From positions 248,001 through 312,000 of the forward strand of contig NZ_JMPJ01000065.1 of the NCBI RefSeq assembly GCF_000735345.1: a stretch of DNA of 64,000 nt. Direction: 5' to 3'. Position numbers and translations under genes: made by a program. Below the pieces are notes generated by a model that was given only the letters and a program-made list of their open reading frames with translations, was not told the origin of the DNA and searched no databases. The DNA is from Ewingella americana ATCC 33852. GTDB lineage: Bacteria > Pseudomonadota > Gammaproteobacteria > Enterobacterales > Enterobacteriaceae. Shown piece by piece: positions 33,960 through 41,831 of the stretch; positions within the stretch are counted from its first letter, which is position 1, and each line of letters opens with the position of its first letter.

Positions 33960-34730
33960 ATGGCTAACTCTTTGACGATTGAAAGGCGCAACAAACTCGC
34001 GCAGATATTGATATCCGAAGGCAGCGTTAAGGTTGGGAAAATTGCGGAAATGTTTGCGGTTTCCACCGAGACGATCCGTAAGGATCTGATCTATCTTGAT
34101 AAGAAAGGGATCGCAACCAAAGGTCACGGCGGAGCCATTGCCTCTGGGAATATCTTGGCTATAGAGCAACCTCTGGCCAGAAAAAATACCGAGTACCTTG
34201 AAACGAAAGATAAAATTGCCCAGATTGCCGCGCAACTGATCCCGGAAAAAGGGGTGGTGATCCTCGACACTGGCAGTACCGTGCAGTGCGTGGCCAAAGC
34301 GCTGGTGATGAAAAGCCGCCTGACCATTATTTCCAACGCCATTAATATCGTTCAGCCACTGAGCGGCACGGACAATGATATTTTTTTGGTAGGGGGGAAA
34401 TTCAGACCCAGCAGTCTAGCGACTGTCGGCATGTGGGGCGTAAATGCCTTCCAGTCGATCAACGCCGACATTGTATTTTTGGGCAGCGACGGCCTCAAAC
34501 ACCGCAACGGCCCCTGCACGGCGTCGTATGAAGAGGCGGAAATCAAATCCGCAATGGTGAAAAGCGCCCGCCTTCGGGTGGTGGTTAGCGACAGCACTAA
34601 ATTTAGCAGCTCTGGCTTATTCCAGTTCTGCGATTGGTCAGATATCGATTACTTCATTACCGATCCGGGCATTCCCGAGGATGAACTGAAGAAGATGGAA
34701 AATCTGACTGAAGTGATCATTATCGATTAA
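33960..34730 (+). CDS. DeoR/GlpR family transcriptional regulator
   Basis: 256 residues. The N-terminal helix-turn-helix (SVKVGKIAEMFAVSTETIRK, then DLIYLDKKG) is followed by the sugar-phosphate sensor domain (ILDTGSTVQCVAKAL, VFLGSDGL, VVSDSTKF). DeoR proteins of this kind release DNA when a sugar phosphate binds. It is divergent from the PTS operon at 29080-33596 and most likely represses it. AAGG lies 8 nt before ATG 33960. Confidence 0.92.
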   Translation: MANSLTIERRNKLAQILISEGSVKVGKIAEMFAVSTETIRKDLIYLDKKGIATKGHGGAIASGNILAIEQPLARKNTEYLETKDKIAQIAAQLIPEKGVVILDTGSTVQCVAKALVMKSRLTIISNAINIVQPLSGTDNDIFLVGGKFRPSSLATVGMWGVNAFQSINADIVFLGSDGLKHRNGPCTASYEEAEIKSAMVKSARLRVVVSDSTKFSSSGLFQFCDWSDIDYFITDPGIPEDELKKMENLTEVIIID

Positions 34731-34781
34731 GCCCGTTAGCAGCTATGCTGGCAGGAATTTCGCACTATATAGAGATAGCCG

Positions 34782-34967
34782 ATGAGCAATAAAAAGCAGC
34801 CAACTCCTTCGATCTTCGACCATTTGCAAGAAGACGACGGCTTTGATCTTTGGGGTCGCTCCAAGTTGAGTAGCGCCTTGAATAAAGCCAAACCCGCGAC
34901 GCCGGACAATGACGCATTAGCCGCCGCGCGCAAGCTGATCAAAGGCGACAAAAAAGCGGCGGAGTGA
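34782..34967 (+). CDS. small charged protein of unknown function
   Basis: 61 residues, rich in Lys, Asp and Ala, with no signal peptide or membrane segment. It carries a short patch FDLWGRSKLS and an Ala/Lys-rich helix at its end. I do not recognise a family. A GAG-type site precedes the ATG, and a strong terminator follows at 34990, which supports a real gene. Confidence 0.6.
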   Translation: MSNKKQPTPSIFDHLQEDDGFDLWGRSKLSSALNKAKPATPDNDALAAARKLIKGDKKAAE

Positions 34968-34989
34968 TCTTCCTCTTCCCGCTAATATT

Positions 34990-35022
34990 AAAAAACCCGC
35001 CAGTTGGCGGGTTTTGTTTTTT
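34990..35022. terminator. terminator after the small gene
   Basis: AAAACCCGCCA and TGGCGGGTTTT (11 bp) with a 2-nt core loop at 34992-35015, followed by GTTTTTTTT. The A-run on the other side lets it serve the convergent pnuC gene too. Confidence 0.9.
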
Positions 35023-35032
35023 TATAGAATGC

Positions 35033-35800
35033 TCAAACTTTCTCGGAAACCAGCCCCTCGGCGAGCGGGCTTGAAGAGGCCGGCCGCAGCGGCCGCGAGC
35101 CGTGCTCTTTCGCCGCCTTGATCCACGACCATGAGCCGAATGCCGCGATACCAATCAGGATCGCGTACTCAATCGACATCACATACACCCCTTGCACCGC
35201 GTAGAGCGCCACGCTGATGACATCCAGCGCGCACCAGATGATCCAGTTCTCCACATACTTCTTGATCATCAAAACCGTCGCCACGATAGACAGCACCAGA
35301 ATAGTGGAATCCGCCAGCGGCCAGGCGTCCGGCAGCAGCTGCGGCGCGGCGGCGTTGACGCCCATTTTTGACAGCAGCGCGAAGGCGACGCCGGTCAGCC
35401 ATGAGAAGATCCCGTCAATGTTGAATGTCATCAGCAGGATAAACAGCACGCTGACCACCGCCGTCACCACAAAGCTGTTGAGCGACATCCAGCGGATCTT
35501 GATCGCCGGCGCCTCTTTTTTGTCATCTTTGTACCAAATCACCCAGCCGACCACGTTGGCGACGAAGAAGAACACTTGCAGCATCATGCTGGCGTAAAGC
35601 TGAATTTGGAAAAAGATCGCCGTAAACAGGGTGACGTTTAACAGGCCAAACAGATAGTTGATGGTCTTCTCGCGGCTGGCGAGCCAGATATTGATCAAGC
35701 CAAACAGCGTGCCGATCGCCTCGATCCAAGATAATTGATAGCCATCTTTGCCGAGCGGGATATTAACCATGATGTTGTGAATGCTGAAATAGGAAAGCAT
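35033..35800 (-). CDS. pnuC: PnuC nicotinamide riboside transporter
   Basis: 255 residues with about seven membrane helices. PnuC features are visible: EAIGTLFGLINIWLASREKT then NYLFGLLNVTLFTAIFFQIQ, and the C-terminal WIIWCALDVISVALY with the conserved Trp/Asn residues that bind the riboside. PnuC takes up nicotinamide riboside by facilitated diffusion, trapped inside by NadR. It follows an isochorismatase-fold gene on the same strand by 58 bp; both may belong to vitamin salvage. The last 25 residues are a charged tail. Confidence 0.9.
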   Translation of the reverse strand: MLSYFSIHNIMVNIPLGKDGYQLSWIEAIGTLFGLINIWLASREKTINYLFGLLNVTLFTAIFFQIQLYASMMLQVFFFVANVVGWVIWYKDDKKEAPAIKIRWMSLNSFVVTAVVSVLFILLMTFNIDGIFSWLTGVAFALLSKMGVNAAAPQLLPDAWPLADSTILVLSIVATVLMIKKYVENWIIWCALDVISVALYAVQGVYVMSIEYAILIGIAAFGSWSWIKAAKEHGSRPLRPASSSPLAEGLVSEKV

Positions 35801-35858
35801 GGTGCGACTCCTGTGTTTTCTTTGTTTTTATGAAGTTAACGAGCAAGTTGTAAAAGCT

Positions 35859-36512
35859 TTAGTAGGCGCTGGCGGAGCTTAAATAATCAATCACCTCGCC
35901 CGACTCGGCGACCCAGCCATAGTTCTCATCCAGCACGGCCAAACATTCTATTTTGCGCGATGGGCTCATGGACTCCACGGCGTCGGAGACCACGATTGAG
36001 GTGTAATGGTGATACAGCGCCTCGCGCACGGTGTCTTCGACGCAGCACTCGGCCACCACGCCGGTGACCACCAGCGTGTCGACACCCAGTTCAGAGAGAT
36101 GCTGTTGCAGCGTGGTGTCATAGAAGCCGCCAAAGCCGTGCTTCTGCACGATGATTTCACCGTCGATAGGTGCGAGTTCGGCGATGATGCCTGCGCAATC
36201 CACTTCGGCCTCACTGTCTTCATAGCGGCGCAGGTGCCCTACGCGGCAGGCTTTGGTCTGCTCGTCGAGGAAGGAGGTCCAGCTGAATTTGCTCTCCAGC
36301 CTGCGCCACGCGTCGTTTTCCACGCTGACCCATTGCAGGAAGATCACCGGATAGCCGTTGTCTCGAAAATGCTGGAGCAGGCGCTGCTGCGGCGCGATAG
36401 TTTCCCGCCCGCCCGGCACTTCAAAGGGCGCGCCCTGACGAATAAAATCGTTTTGCATATCCACGATAATCAGCGCGGGCTTAGTTATTTTTGGAAGCAT
36501 CTGCAATGGCAT
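35859..36512 (-). CDS. isochorismatase-fold cysteine hydrolase
   Basis: 217 residues. The triad is visible: Asp in LIIVDMQNDFI, Lys in IVQKHGFGGFYDT and the nucleophile Cys in VTGVVAECCVEDTVREAL. Family members include nicotinamidases, ureidoacrylate and biuret hydrolases. Its place upstream of pnuC makes a role in nicotinamide salvage attractive, but the metal-binding pattern of nicotinamidase is not evident to me. The start ATG 36512 has AGGGG upstream. Confidence 0.85.
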   Translation of the reverse strand: MPLQMLPKITKPALIIVDMQNDFIRQGAPFEVPGGRETIAPQQRLLQHFRDNGYPVIFLQWVSVENDAWRRLESKFSWTSFLDEQTKACRVGHLRRYEDSEAEVDCAGIIAELAPIDGEIIVQKHGFGGFYDTTLQQHLSELGVDTLVVTGVVAECCVEDTVREALYHHYTSIVVSDAVESMSPSRKIECLAVLDENYGWVAESGEVIDYLSSASAY

Positions 36513-36936
36513 GGTGTGACCCCTAATTAAAAATCTTCTTTTGAGATGTATTTAATTAAGAACATGAGCAAGGAGCATGCCAGCCGGTGAGCAAGGGCGG
36601 GAATTCTGACTATTTGCGGCGTAGAAATAAGAAAAATTTATGCAAAGCGGCTTTAAAGTGATTTTTCCAATACTTTTAGACGCTTTTTAAAATTCTTTTA
36701 ACGTCAGGTGGGCCACTATTTAGCTTAGGGAAAGCCTATGGGGAATCTTCATTTTCCGACGATTAAGAGTAACGCACCTTTATAATACCATTGCCTCTTT
36801 TTGGGGCGTGCAGCCCACTTATCCATGAGCCGGGAAACAACAGCATTATTTGAAACTGGACATCTATACGTCCAAAACGTAATCTGACATTCCATTAACA
36901 TTCGTTCAATCAGGTTATGTAAGGAAAGCCACGCCC
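36513..36936. other. divergent intergenic region with MetJ-like site
   Basis: 424 bp between the hydrolase and the ABC binding-protein gene. There is no credible gene in it. It holds AT-rich promoter-like DNA on the left and, at 36858-36873, two adjacent met-box-like octamers described separately. Confidence 0.5.
36858..36873 (+). promoter_or_regulatory. MetJ-like operator (two met boxes)
   Basis: GGACATCT followed directly by ATACGTCC matches two tandem AGACGTCT boxes at 12 of 16 positions. It lies 64 bp before the ABC binding-protein start. Boxes on either side match poorly, so only two are present. Confidence 0.45.
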
Positions 36937-37758
36937 ATGCGCCTACCCGCTCTTGTTGCCACTCTGCTTGCCACCACGCTGTTCTCCGCTGTTACCCATG
37001 CTGGCGCGACATTAGACCGCGTCACCAAAACCGGCGTGCTGCGAAACGTGATTGTTAATGACTACCCGCCATTCGGTTTTATTGATGACAACAACCAGCT
37101 GGCGGGCTTTGACGTGGATGTCGCCAAAGCCGTGGCTGAACGCATGGGTGTGAAAGCTGAAATCACCGCGCCGGGCTGGGAAACCATTATTGGCGGCAAC
37201 TGGCGCGGACGCTGGGATACCTGTATTTGCTCAATGACGCCAAACACCGAGCGCGCCAAGGTGCTCGACTTCCCGACGCCTTATTACAGCTCACCGGCGG
37301 TGCTGGTAGTGAATAAGAAAGATGATCGCATCAAGTCAGCCGCCGACCTGAGCAATAAAAAAGTCGGCATCGGCATGGGTTCCAGCTACGAAACTTACCT
37401 GCAAAAAACGTTGGTTATCCCCGGCGCGAAGCCCATCGACTTCCCCTTCAATAATGTTCAGGCCATTCCGAGTGACGAAGAAGTGGCTTTCCAGAACTTA
37501 GCCTTGGGGCCGGGCGTGCGTCTGGATGCCATCGTGTCCGACCTTGCTACCGCCAATTCGCGTATCAAACGTAACCCTGACCTGTTCAAAATCGTCACCG
37601 AGCTGTACGCCGAGCCTAACTGGGTCGCCACCGATAAGGGCGATCCTGAGTGGGATAAGAAAGTGGCGGACACCATAAAATCACTACGCGACGACGGCAC
37701 TTTGGCGAAGATTTCTCAGCACTGGCTGGGCGAAGACATCACCAAAGAGGAGCCGTAA
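36937..37758 (+). CDS. ABC transporter periplasmic amino-acid-binding protein
   Basis: 273 residues. A signal peptide ends near THAGA (about residue 23), then comes a family 3 solute-binding protein: KTGVLRNVIVNDYPPFGFID, the LAGFDVDVAKAVAERMG signature, SMTPNTERAKVLDFPTPYYS and the DALVS-like loop LDAIVSDLA. It captures a polar amino acid or analogue in the periplasm. The permease gene starts 3 bp downstream. A MetJ-like site in the leader hints at methionine-linked regulation. Confidence 0.9.
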   Translation: MRLPALVATLLATTLFSAVTHAGATLDRVTKTGVLRNVIVNDYPPFGFIDDNNQLAGFDVDVAKAVAERMGVKAEITAPGWETIIGGNWRGRWDTCICSMTPNTERAKVLDFPTPYYSSPAVLVVNKKDDRIKSAADLSNKKVGIGMGSSYETYLQKTLVIPGAKPIDFPFNNVQAIPSDEEVAFQNLALGPGVRLDAIVSDLATANSRIKRNPDLFKIVTELYAEPNWVATDKGDPEWDKKVADTIKSLRDDGTLAKISQHWLGEDITKEEP

Positions 37759-37761
37759 CGG

Positions 37762-38610
37762 ATGGCGCAGCTCCCGGATGTGAAACCTATTGTGGCGGAA
37801 AAGTCTAACCCGGCGCTGGCCGATGCCAGCCTGTCGGCCACGCCGCGCGCCTTCAAAATCAAAACGCTGATCACCTGGCTGGTGCTGCTTAGCCTGCTGT
37901 TCAGCCTGTTTGGCAAAATGGGGCTTCAGTGGGATTTGATTGAGCAGAAGCTGCCGTTCCTGCTCGGCCTTCGCCTGTCGCCGGATGGTTTTATTCAGGG
38001 CGCGGCGCTGACTCTGCTGATCACCGCTTGTTCGATGTTTTTCTGCCTATTATTGGGGTTGATCACCGCTTTAGGGCGCATGTCGGATAACGCCGTGGCT
38101 TTTGGCTGCGCGACTTTCTACGCCTCGCTGTTTCGCGGCACCCCGCTGCTGGTGCAGGTGTTAATCATCTATCTGGCGCTGCCACAGGCCGGAATTGTGC
38201 TGGGCGCGCTCAGCTCGGGGATTATCGCGCTGTCGCTGAACTACGGTGCCTATCTGGCGGAAACCATTCGCAGCGGCGTGCTGTCCGTGCCGCGCGGACA
38301 GAAAGAGGCCGCGATGGCGCTCGGGCTGTCGCCGTGGACCGTCGCGGTACACGTCACCGCGCCACAGGCCCTGCGCATCATCATTCCGCCTGCCGGTTCG
38401 ATGTTTATTTCCATGCTGAAAGACTCGTCGCTGGTGTCGCTAATGGGCCTGTGGGAGCTGAATTTCCTCGCGCAGTCTTATGGGCGCAGCACCTATCGCT
38501 ATATGGAAATGCTGGCTACCGCCGCCGCGATTTACTGGATTATGTCTATTGTGTTCGAGCTGATCCAAAGCCGACTCGAGCGCCGCTTCGGCCAAGGTTA
38601 TCGCCGCTAA
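37762..38610 (+). CDS. ABC transporter permease (polar amino-acid type)
   Basis: 282 residues with about five membrane segments. The HisM/GlnP-type sequences YASLFRGTPLLVQVLIIYLA and the EAA loop SGVLSVPRGQKEAAMALGLS are clear. It pairs with the binding protein upstream. There is no ATPase gene in this cluster, so an ATPase encoded elsewhere must be used. The N-terminal 35 residues are a soluble extension. The next gene is an aminotransferase 42 bp downstream. Confidence 0.92.
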   Translation: MAQLPDVKPIVAEKSNPALADASLSATPRAFKIKTLITWLVLLSLLFSLFGKMGLQWDLIEQKLPFLLGLRLSPDGFIQGAALTLLITACSMFFCLLLGLITALGRMSDNAVAFGCATFYASLFRGTPLLVQVLIIYLALPQAGIVLGALSSGIIALSLNYGAYLAETIRSGVLSVPRGQKEAAMALGLSPWTVAVHVTAPQALRIIIPPAGSMFISMLKDSSLVSLMGLWELNFLAQSYGRSTYRYMEMLATAAAIYWIMSIVFELIQSRLERRFGQGYRR

Positions 38611-38652
38611 ACCTCGCCGTTAAACACGGTCCAACATCCTTGCAGGTACGCC

Positions 38653-39801
38653 ATGTCGCGCTTTCCACAAGATTTCCGTTTGATCTCCTATTTGTCGAAG
38701 CTGGAGCACGCGGTGCGTTTCCCGCTCTCCTCTTCTTACCCTGAGTCCATGAGCATCGAGCAGCTGTTCGCCCTTGCCGGGGAGCAACATCGCCAGCCGG
38801 TGCTTGACGCCATTCTCGACTACCCGCCATTGCGCGGTACGCCTGAGTTGCTTGAGGCAATTGCCTCGACGTATGACCACGCCACGGCGGAAAACATTAT
38901 TAGTTTTGCCGGTGCCGATGAGGCGATTTACGCCAGCTTCCACGCGCTGCTGGACGCCGACGATCACGCCATTGTTGTCACGCCGAACTACCAGTCTTTG
39001 GAGAGCGTGGCGATGTCGCGCTGCGCGGTGAGCGGCGTGGCGCTGAATGCCGACCAAGGCTGGGCGCTGGACGTGGCGGAGGTTCGAGCGGCTTTGCGCC
39101 CTAACACCAAGGCGCTGGTGATTAACTTCCCGCATAATCCGACCGGCGCGCTAATCAGCCGCCAGCAGCTAGACGAGCTGGTTGAGCTGTGCCGCGAGCG
39201 CGGTATCTGGCTGTTTTCTGACGAAGTTTATCGGCTGACCGAGTTTGATGTCGCCGACCGCCTGCCGCAGGTGGCGGACATTTATGAGCGCGGCATTTCT
39301 CTGAATGTCACTTCAAAAGCCTATGGCTTGCCCGGCCTGCGCATTGGCTGGGTGGCCTGTCAGGATGCGGAATGGCTGTTGAAGCTGGAACGCATGAAGC
39401 AGTATTTATCCATCTGCAACTCCCTACCGGGCGAGATGCTGACCACTATCGCGCTCAATGCCCGCGAGGCCATTTTGCAACGCGTGATGCAACGCTCCCA
39501 CGAGCAGCTAGGCCAATTGACCGACTTTTTGGCGCGCTATCCGCAGCTTTTCGAGCTGGCTCCTCCGAAGGCTGGAGTGCTGGCCTTCGTGCGTTATAAA
39601 GGGCCGGAGGGCGCGGAGCGTTTCGCTACGCGTCTGGTGGAGGAAACCGGCGTGATGACCATTCCATCCGTGACTTATGCATCTGAATTAACAGCCGTTT
39701 CAGAAGATTTTCTGCGTATTGGCTTTGGTCGAGCGAATCTGAATAAAGCTTTGGAAGTGTGGGGCGAATGGCTGGATAAGCAAGGTTTAGCGAAGAAGTA
39801 A
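38653..39801 (+). CDS. class I/II PLP-dependent aminotransferase
   Basis: 382 residues of the aspartate aminotransferase fold. Visible motifs are FAGADEAIYASFHAL, INFPHNPTGALI, FSDEVYRLTEF and the PLP lysine in VTSKAYGLPGLRIGW. Length and pattern fit aminotransferases of methionine, aromatic or kynurenine type. It lies in an operon with an amino-acid ABC system and a MetJ-like leader, so I infer that it transaminates the imported compound, perhaps methionine or its keto acid. Specificity cannot be read from the sequence. Confidence 0.88.
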   Translation: MSRFPQDFRLISYLSKLEHAVRFPLSSSYPESMSIEQLFALAGEQHRQPVLDAILDYPPLRGTPELLEAIASTYDHATAENIISFAGADEAIYASFHALLDADDHAIVVTPNYQSLESVAMSRCAVSGVALNADQGWALDVAEVRAALRPNTKALVINFPHNPTGALISRQQLDELVELCRERGIWLFSDEVYRLTEFDVADRLPQVADIYERGISLNVTSKAYGLPGLRIGWVACQDAEWLLKLERMKQYLSICNSLPGEMLTTIALNAREAILQRVMQRSHEQLGQLTDFLARYPQLFELAPPKAGVLAFVRYKGPEGAERFATRLVEETGVMTIPSVTYASELTAVSEDFLRIGFGRANLNKALEVWGEWLDKQGLAKK

Positions 39802-39831
39802 AAAGCCAAGCCCGCCGGGGAACGGCGGGCT
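39801..39831 (-). terminator. terminator of the MXKDX gene
   Basis: AGCCCGCCG (39809-39817) pairs with CGGCGGGCT (39823-39831); on the minus strand it is followed by TGGCTTTTTA. Confidence 0.6.
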
Positions 39832-39880
39832 GAGATGAAACGCTCAGACACAGGAGAGCGGTATCACGTTAGACGCGGAC

Positions 39881-40159
39881 TTACTGGCTCATCGCGTCTT
39901 TCTTCATGCCATCTTTACTCATAGAATCTTTGCTCATGGAATCCTTACCCATGCTGTCTTTTTTCATGTGATCTTTAGACATACAGTCTTTACCCATCGA
40001 ATCTTTACCCATAGTGTCTTTACCCATGCTGTCTTTCTTCATGCAGTCGTGGGACATCTTGCCCATGGTGTCTTTAGACATAGAGTCAGCAGCCTGAGTC
40101 ACGCCAGCGAAGCCCATCATTACGGTAGAGAACATCAGAACAGTCATCAGCTTTTTCAT
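39881..40159 (-). CDS. periplasmic methionine-rich MXKDX repeat protein (MrpX-like)
   Basis: 92 residues. A Sec signal peptide ends at TQA (residue 23). The mature part is about 69 residues with 14 methionines (20%). From residue 40 to 90 methionine falls on every fifth position in M-[G/S/K]-K-D-x units. It also has two Cys (39, 59) and two His (37, 64). The type is known as pentapeptide MXKDX repeat protein. In Azospira suillum a similar periplasmic peptide, MrpX, is oxidised by hypochlorite and repaired by a molybdenum methionine sulfoxide reductase. The next genes upstream encode such an oxidoreductase and a cytochrome partner. AAGGAAATACC precedes the start. Metal binding is an alternative role. 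Confidence 0.88.
   Translation of the reverse strand: MKKLMTVLMFSTVMMGFAGVTQAADSMSKDTMGKMSHDCMKKDSMGKDTMGKDSMGKDCMSKDHMKKDSMGKDSMSKDSMSKDGMKKDAMSQ
39890..40042 (-). repeat. 15-bp tandem coding repeats (MXKDX)
   Basis: About ten imperfect 15-bp units encoding M-x-K-D-x. The units vary at synonymous and non-synonymous positions, so they are not a recent expansion. It is a coding repeat, not a CRISPR array. Confidence 0.85.
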
Positions 40160-40183
40160 GGTATTTCCTTTTTTTAAAGTAGT

Positions 40184-40197
40184 TGCACAGTTGTGCA
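40184..40197. promoter_or_regulatory. 14-bp palindrome upstream of the MXKDX gene
   Basis: TGCACA-GT-TGTGCA, 25 bp upstream of the start codon. It may be an operator or part of the leader; no regulator can be assigned. Confidence 0.4.
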
Positions 40198-40231
40198 GGT
40201 AAGGTTCACGTTCAACTTCTTATTAATTAAC

Positions 40232-40375
40232 TCGGGCCGAAGGCCGTTATTGTTGCAGCCAGTTTGGACACGGCCAGCGCGGAAAAACCGGAGCGTACAC
40301 GTAGTACGTGAGCCAATTCATCCAAAAAAAGTGAGCACTGCCCGGGTTCAAAATGGCAAATAAAATAGGCCTTTT
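40232..40375. repeat. probable dispersed intergenic repeat
   Basis: The stretch between the oxidoreductase and MXKDX genes has features I associate with a family of repeats found between genes in Enterobacterales: a segment reading toward CTGGCTGCAACAATAACGG on the minus strand, a central palindrome CACGTAGTACGTG (near 40299-40311), and the segment CACTGCCCGGGTTCAAAAT. I see only this one copy in the window, so repeat status rests on memory of the pattern. Confidence 0.45.
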
Positions 40376-40376
40376 T

Positions 40377-41180
40377 TTAACTCCCGCCGTACCAGTTGTA
40401 GCCTTGATCCTCCCAATAACCTCCGGTGAACTTATTGGTAATTTCAATCACTTCGATATGCTTTGGATTCTTGTAGCCAAGCTTGGTTGGCATACGCAAT
40501 TTCATCGGGAAACCGTATTTACGCGGCAGGATTTGCCCGTCGTAAGTCAGTGCCAGCAGGGTCTGCGGGTGCAGCGCGGTTGCCATGTCGATACTGGTGT
40601 AGTACTCGTCAGCACACTTGAAGCTGACATATTCCGCCGTCAGGTCAGCGCCAATCAGTCGCAGGAAATCGCCAAACGGCACGCCGCCCCATTTACCAAT
40701 TGCGCTCCAGCCTTCGACACAGATGTGGCGAGTGATCTGACTGACCTGTGCCATTTTGTACAGCGTCGCCAGTGACCATTCGCGTTTATCCAGCGCCAGC
40801 CCGGCGATTTTCAGGCGATAGGTATTGCCATCTACCTCGGGGGCGTCGTCCTCGGCGTAAAACGCGTTGAACGGGAAAGGTCGGGTTATCATCGATTCGG
40901 CATAAACCGGGGCCAGCCGGGTAGAGCCAAACAGCCAGCCCTGCACTCGGTCATTAAAGGTGGAGACGGTGTTCAAGGCTTTCTCAACCCCGGCGTTATC
41001 ACTGATATCGCAGCCGGTCAGCATCGCCATGCCGCCCAGCGTCAGCCCTTGCTGCAAGAAGCGACGGCGCGATGGGGCGTCGAGGTGGCGAATAATCTGC
41101 TTCTGCGCCTCCTGCACGATGACCTGAGTGTCTGAAGGCGTGAAAATCTGATTGATGCTCTTTTTAAAAATGTTCTTCAT
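40377..41180 (-). CDS. Tat-exported molybdopterin oxidoreductase (MsrP/YedY1-like)
   Basis: 267 residues of the sulfite-oxidase/MsrP fold. A Tat signal RRRFLQQGLTLGG starts at residue 38 and ends in MLTGC (Cys57), which is also a perfect lipobox with Asp at +2. The molybdenum ligand Cys154 is in TRHICVEGWSAIGKWGGVPF. The family uses Mo-molybdopterin to reduce periplasmic methionine sulfoxide. It is shorter than E. coli MsrP (334 residues) and resembles the YedY1 type. It lies 9 bp after a membrane cytochrome b gene, the likely electron donor, and upstream of the methionine-rich MXKDX gene. I infer a repair system for oxidised periplasmic methionines. Confidence 0.86.
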   Translation of the reverse strand: MKNIFKKSINQIFTPSDTQVIVQEAQKQIIRHLDAPSRRRFLQQGLTLGGMAMLTGCDISDNAGVEKALNTVSTFNDRVQGWLFGSTRLAPVYAESMITRPFPFNAFYAEDDAPEVDGNTYRLKIAGLALDKREWSLATLYKMAQVSQITRHICVEGWSAIGKWGGVPFGDFLRLIGADLTAEYVSFKCADEYYTSIDMATALHPQTLLALTYDGQILPRKYGFPMKLRMPTKLGYKNPKHIEVIEITNKFTGGYWEDQGYNWYGGS

Positions 41181-41189
41181 GACCTTTCC

Positions 41190-41831
41190 TCAGCGTCCGC
41201 GCAGCATCGCCAGCAGCGTTTTCGGCACCAGCGCCACCATCACCAAATGCACGGCAACAAATCCCACCAGCGAAGCCATCGCGAAAAAATGCACCACGCG
41301 GGCCGTGTCAACCCCCCCTAACAACTCTCTGAGCAGGGGAAACTGCACCGACTTCCACACCACCAGCCCTGACAGCACCAGCACGATGCCGTCGAGCATG
41401 ACGAAGACATAGGCCGCGCGCTGCACCATGTTGTAGTGGCGCAAATCGGCGTGAGCCAGCTTGCCGCGCAGCGCCGCGCTTAAGTCTCGCAGCACGCCCC
41501 TTGGGGTCAGCGGCCAGAATTTGCGTTTCATCCGGCCAGTGACAATATTCATCAGCAGGTAAAACACGCCGTTAAAACCAAACAGCCACATTCCGGCGAA
41601 GTGCCACTGTAAGCCGCCTCCCAGCCAGCCGCCGAGGGTCAGGCTGCGGGAAAATTCAAAATCAAACAGTGGCGAGGCGTTATAAATTTGCCAGCCGCTG
41701 GTGACCATAATCAGCACCGCCAGCGCATTCAGCCAGTGGCACAGACGCAGCCACAATGGGTGGACAATCTCTGTCTTGGCCTTGTTTTGCTGCGGCTCAC
41801 TCTGCGGTGAGAAGTCGGTATGTAGTGTCAT
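41190..41831 (-). CDS. cytochrome b561-type membrane protein, electron donor to the Mo enzyme
   Basis: 213 residues with four to five membrane helices. Conserved histidines suited to haem binding lie in PLWLRLCHWLNAL, QWHFAGMWLFGF, VVHFFAMASLVGF and VAVHLVMVALVPK. It is of the cytochrome b561/Ni-hydrogenase type and not the MsrQ (YedZ) type. I chose ATG 41831 because GAG is near it and it places the first helix normally; an upstream TTG/GTG region would add 22 odd residues. The gene is co-transcribed with the oxidoreductase (9 bp gap). It is divergent from the two-component system, which suggests control by that system. Confidence 0.85.
   Translation of the reverse strand: MTLHTDFSPQSEPQQNKAKTEIVHPLWLRLCHWLNALAVLIMVTSGWQIYNASPLFDFEFSRSLTLGGWLGGGLQWHFAGMWLFGFNGVFYLLMNIVTGRMKRKFWPLTPRGVLRDLSAALRGKLAHADLRHYNMVQRAAYVFVMLDGIVLVLSGLVVWKSVQFPLLRELLGGVDTARVVHFFAMASLVGFVAVHLVMVALVPKTLLAMLRGR

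Noticed and set aside
33759-34235. 158-codon open frame on the minus strand over the deoR gene start
   Set aside because: It overlaps a clear DeoR regulator on the other strand, has no recognisable domain, and crosses the promoter region; it is a shadow frame.
39890-40042. Short tandem repeats resembling a CRISPR array
   Set aside because: The units are 15 bp with no spacers and code for an MXKDX protein with a signal peptide.
40247-40447. 66-codon minus-strand frame between the Mo enzyme and MXKDX genes
   Set aside because: It overlaps the end of the oxidoreductase gene and the repeat-like intergenic element and shows no domain or ribosome site.
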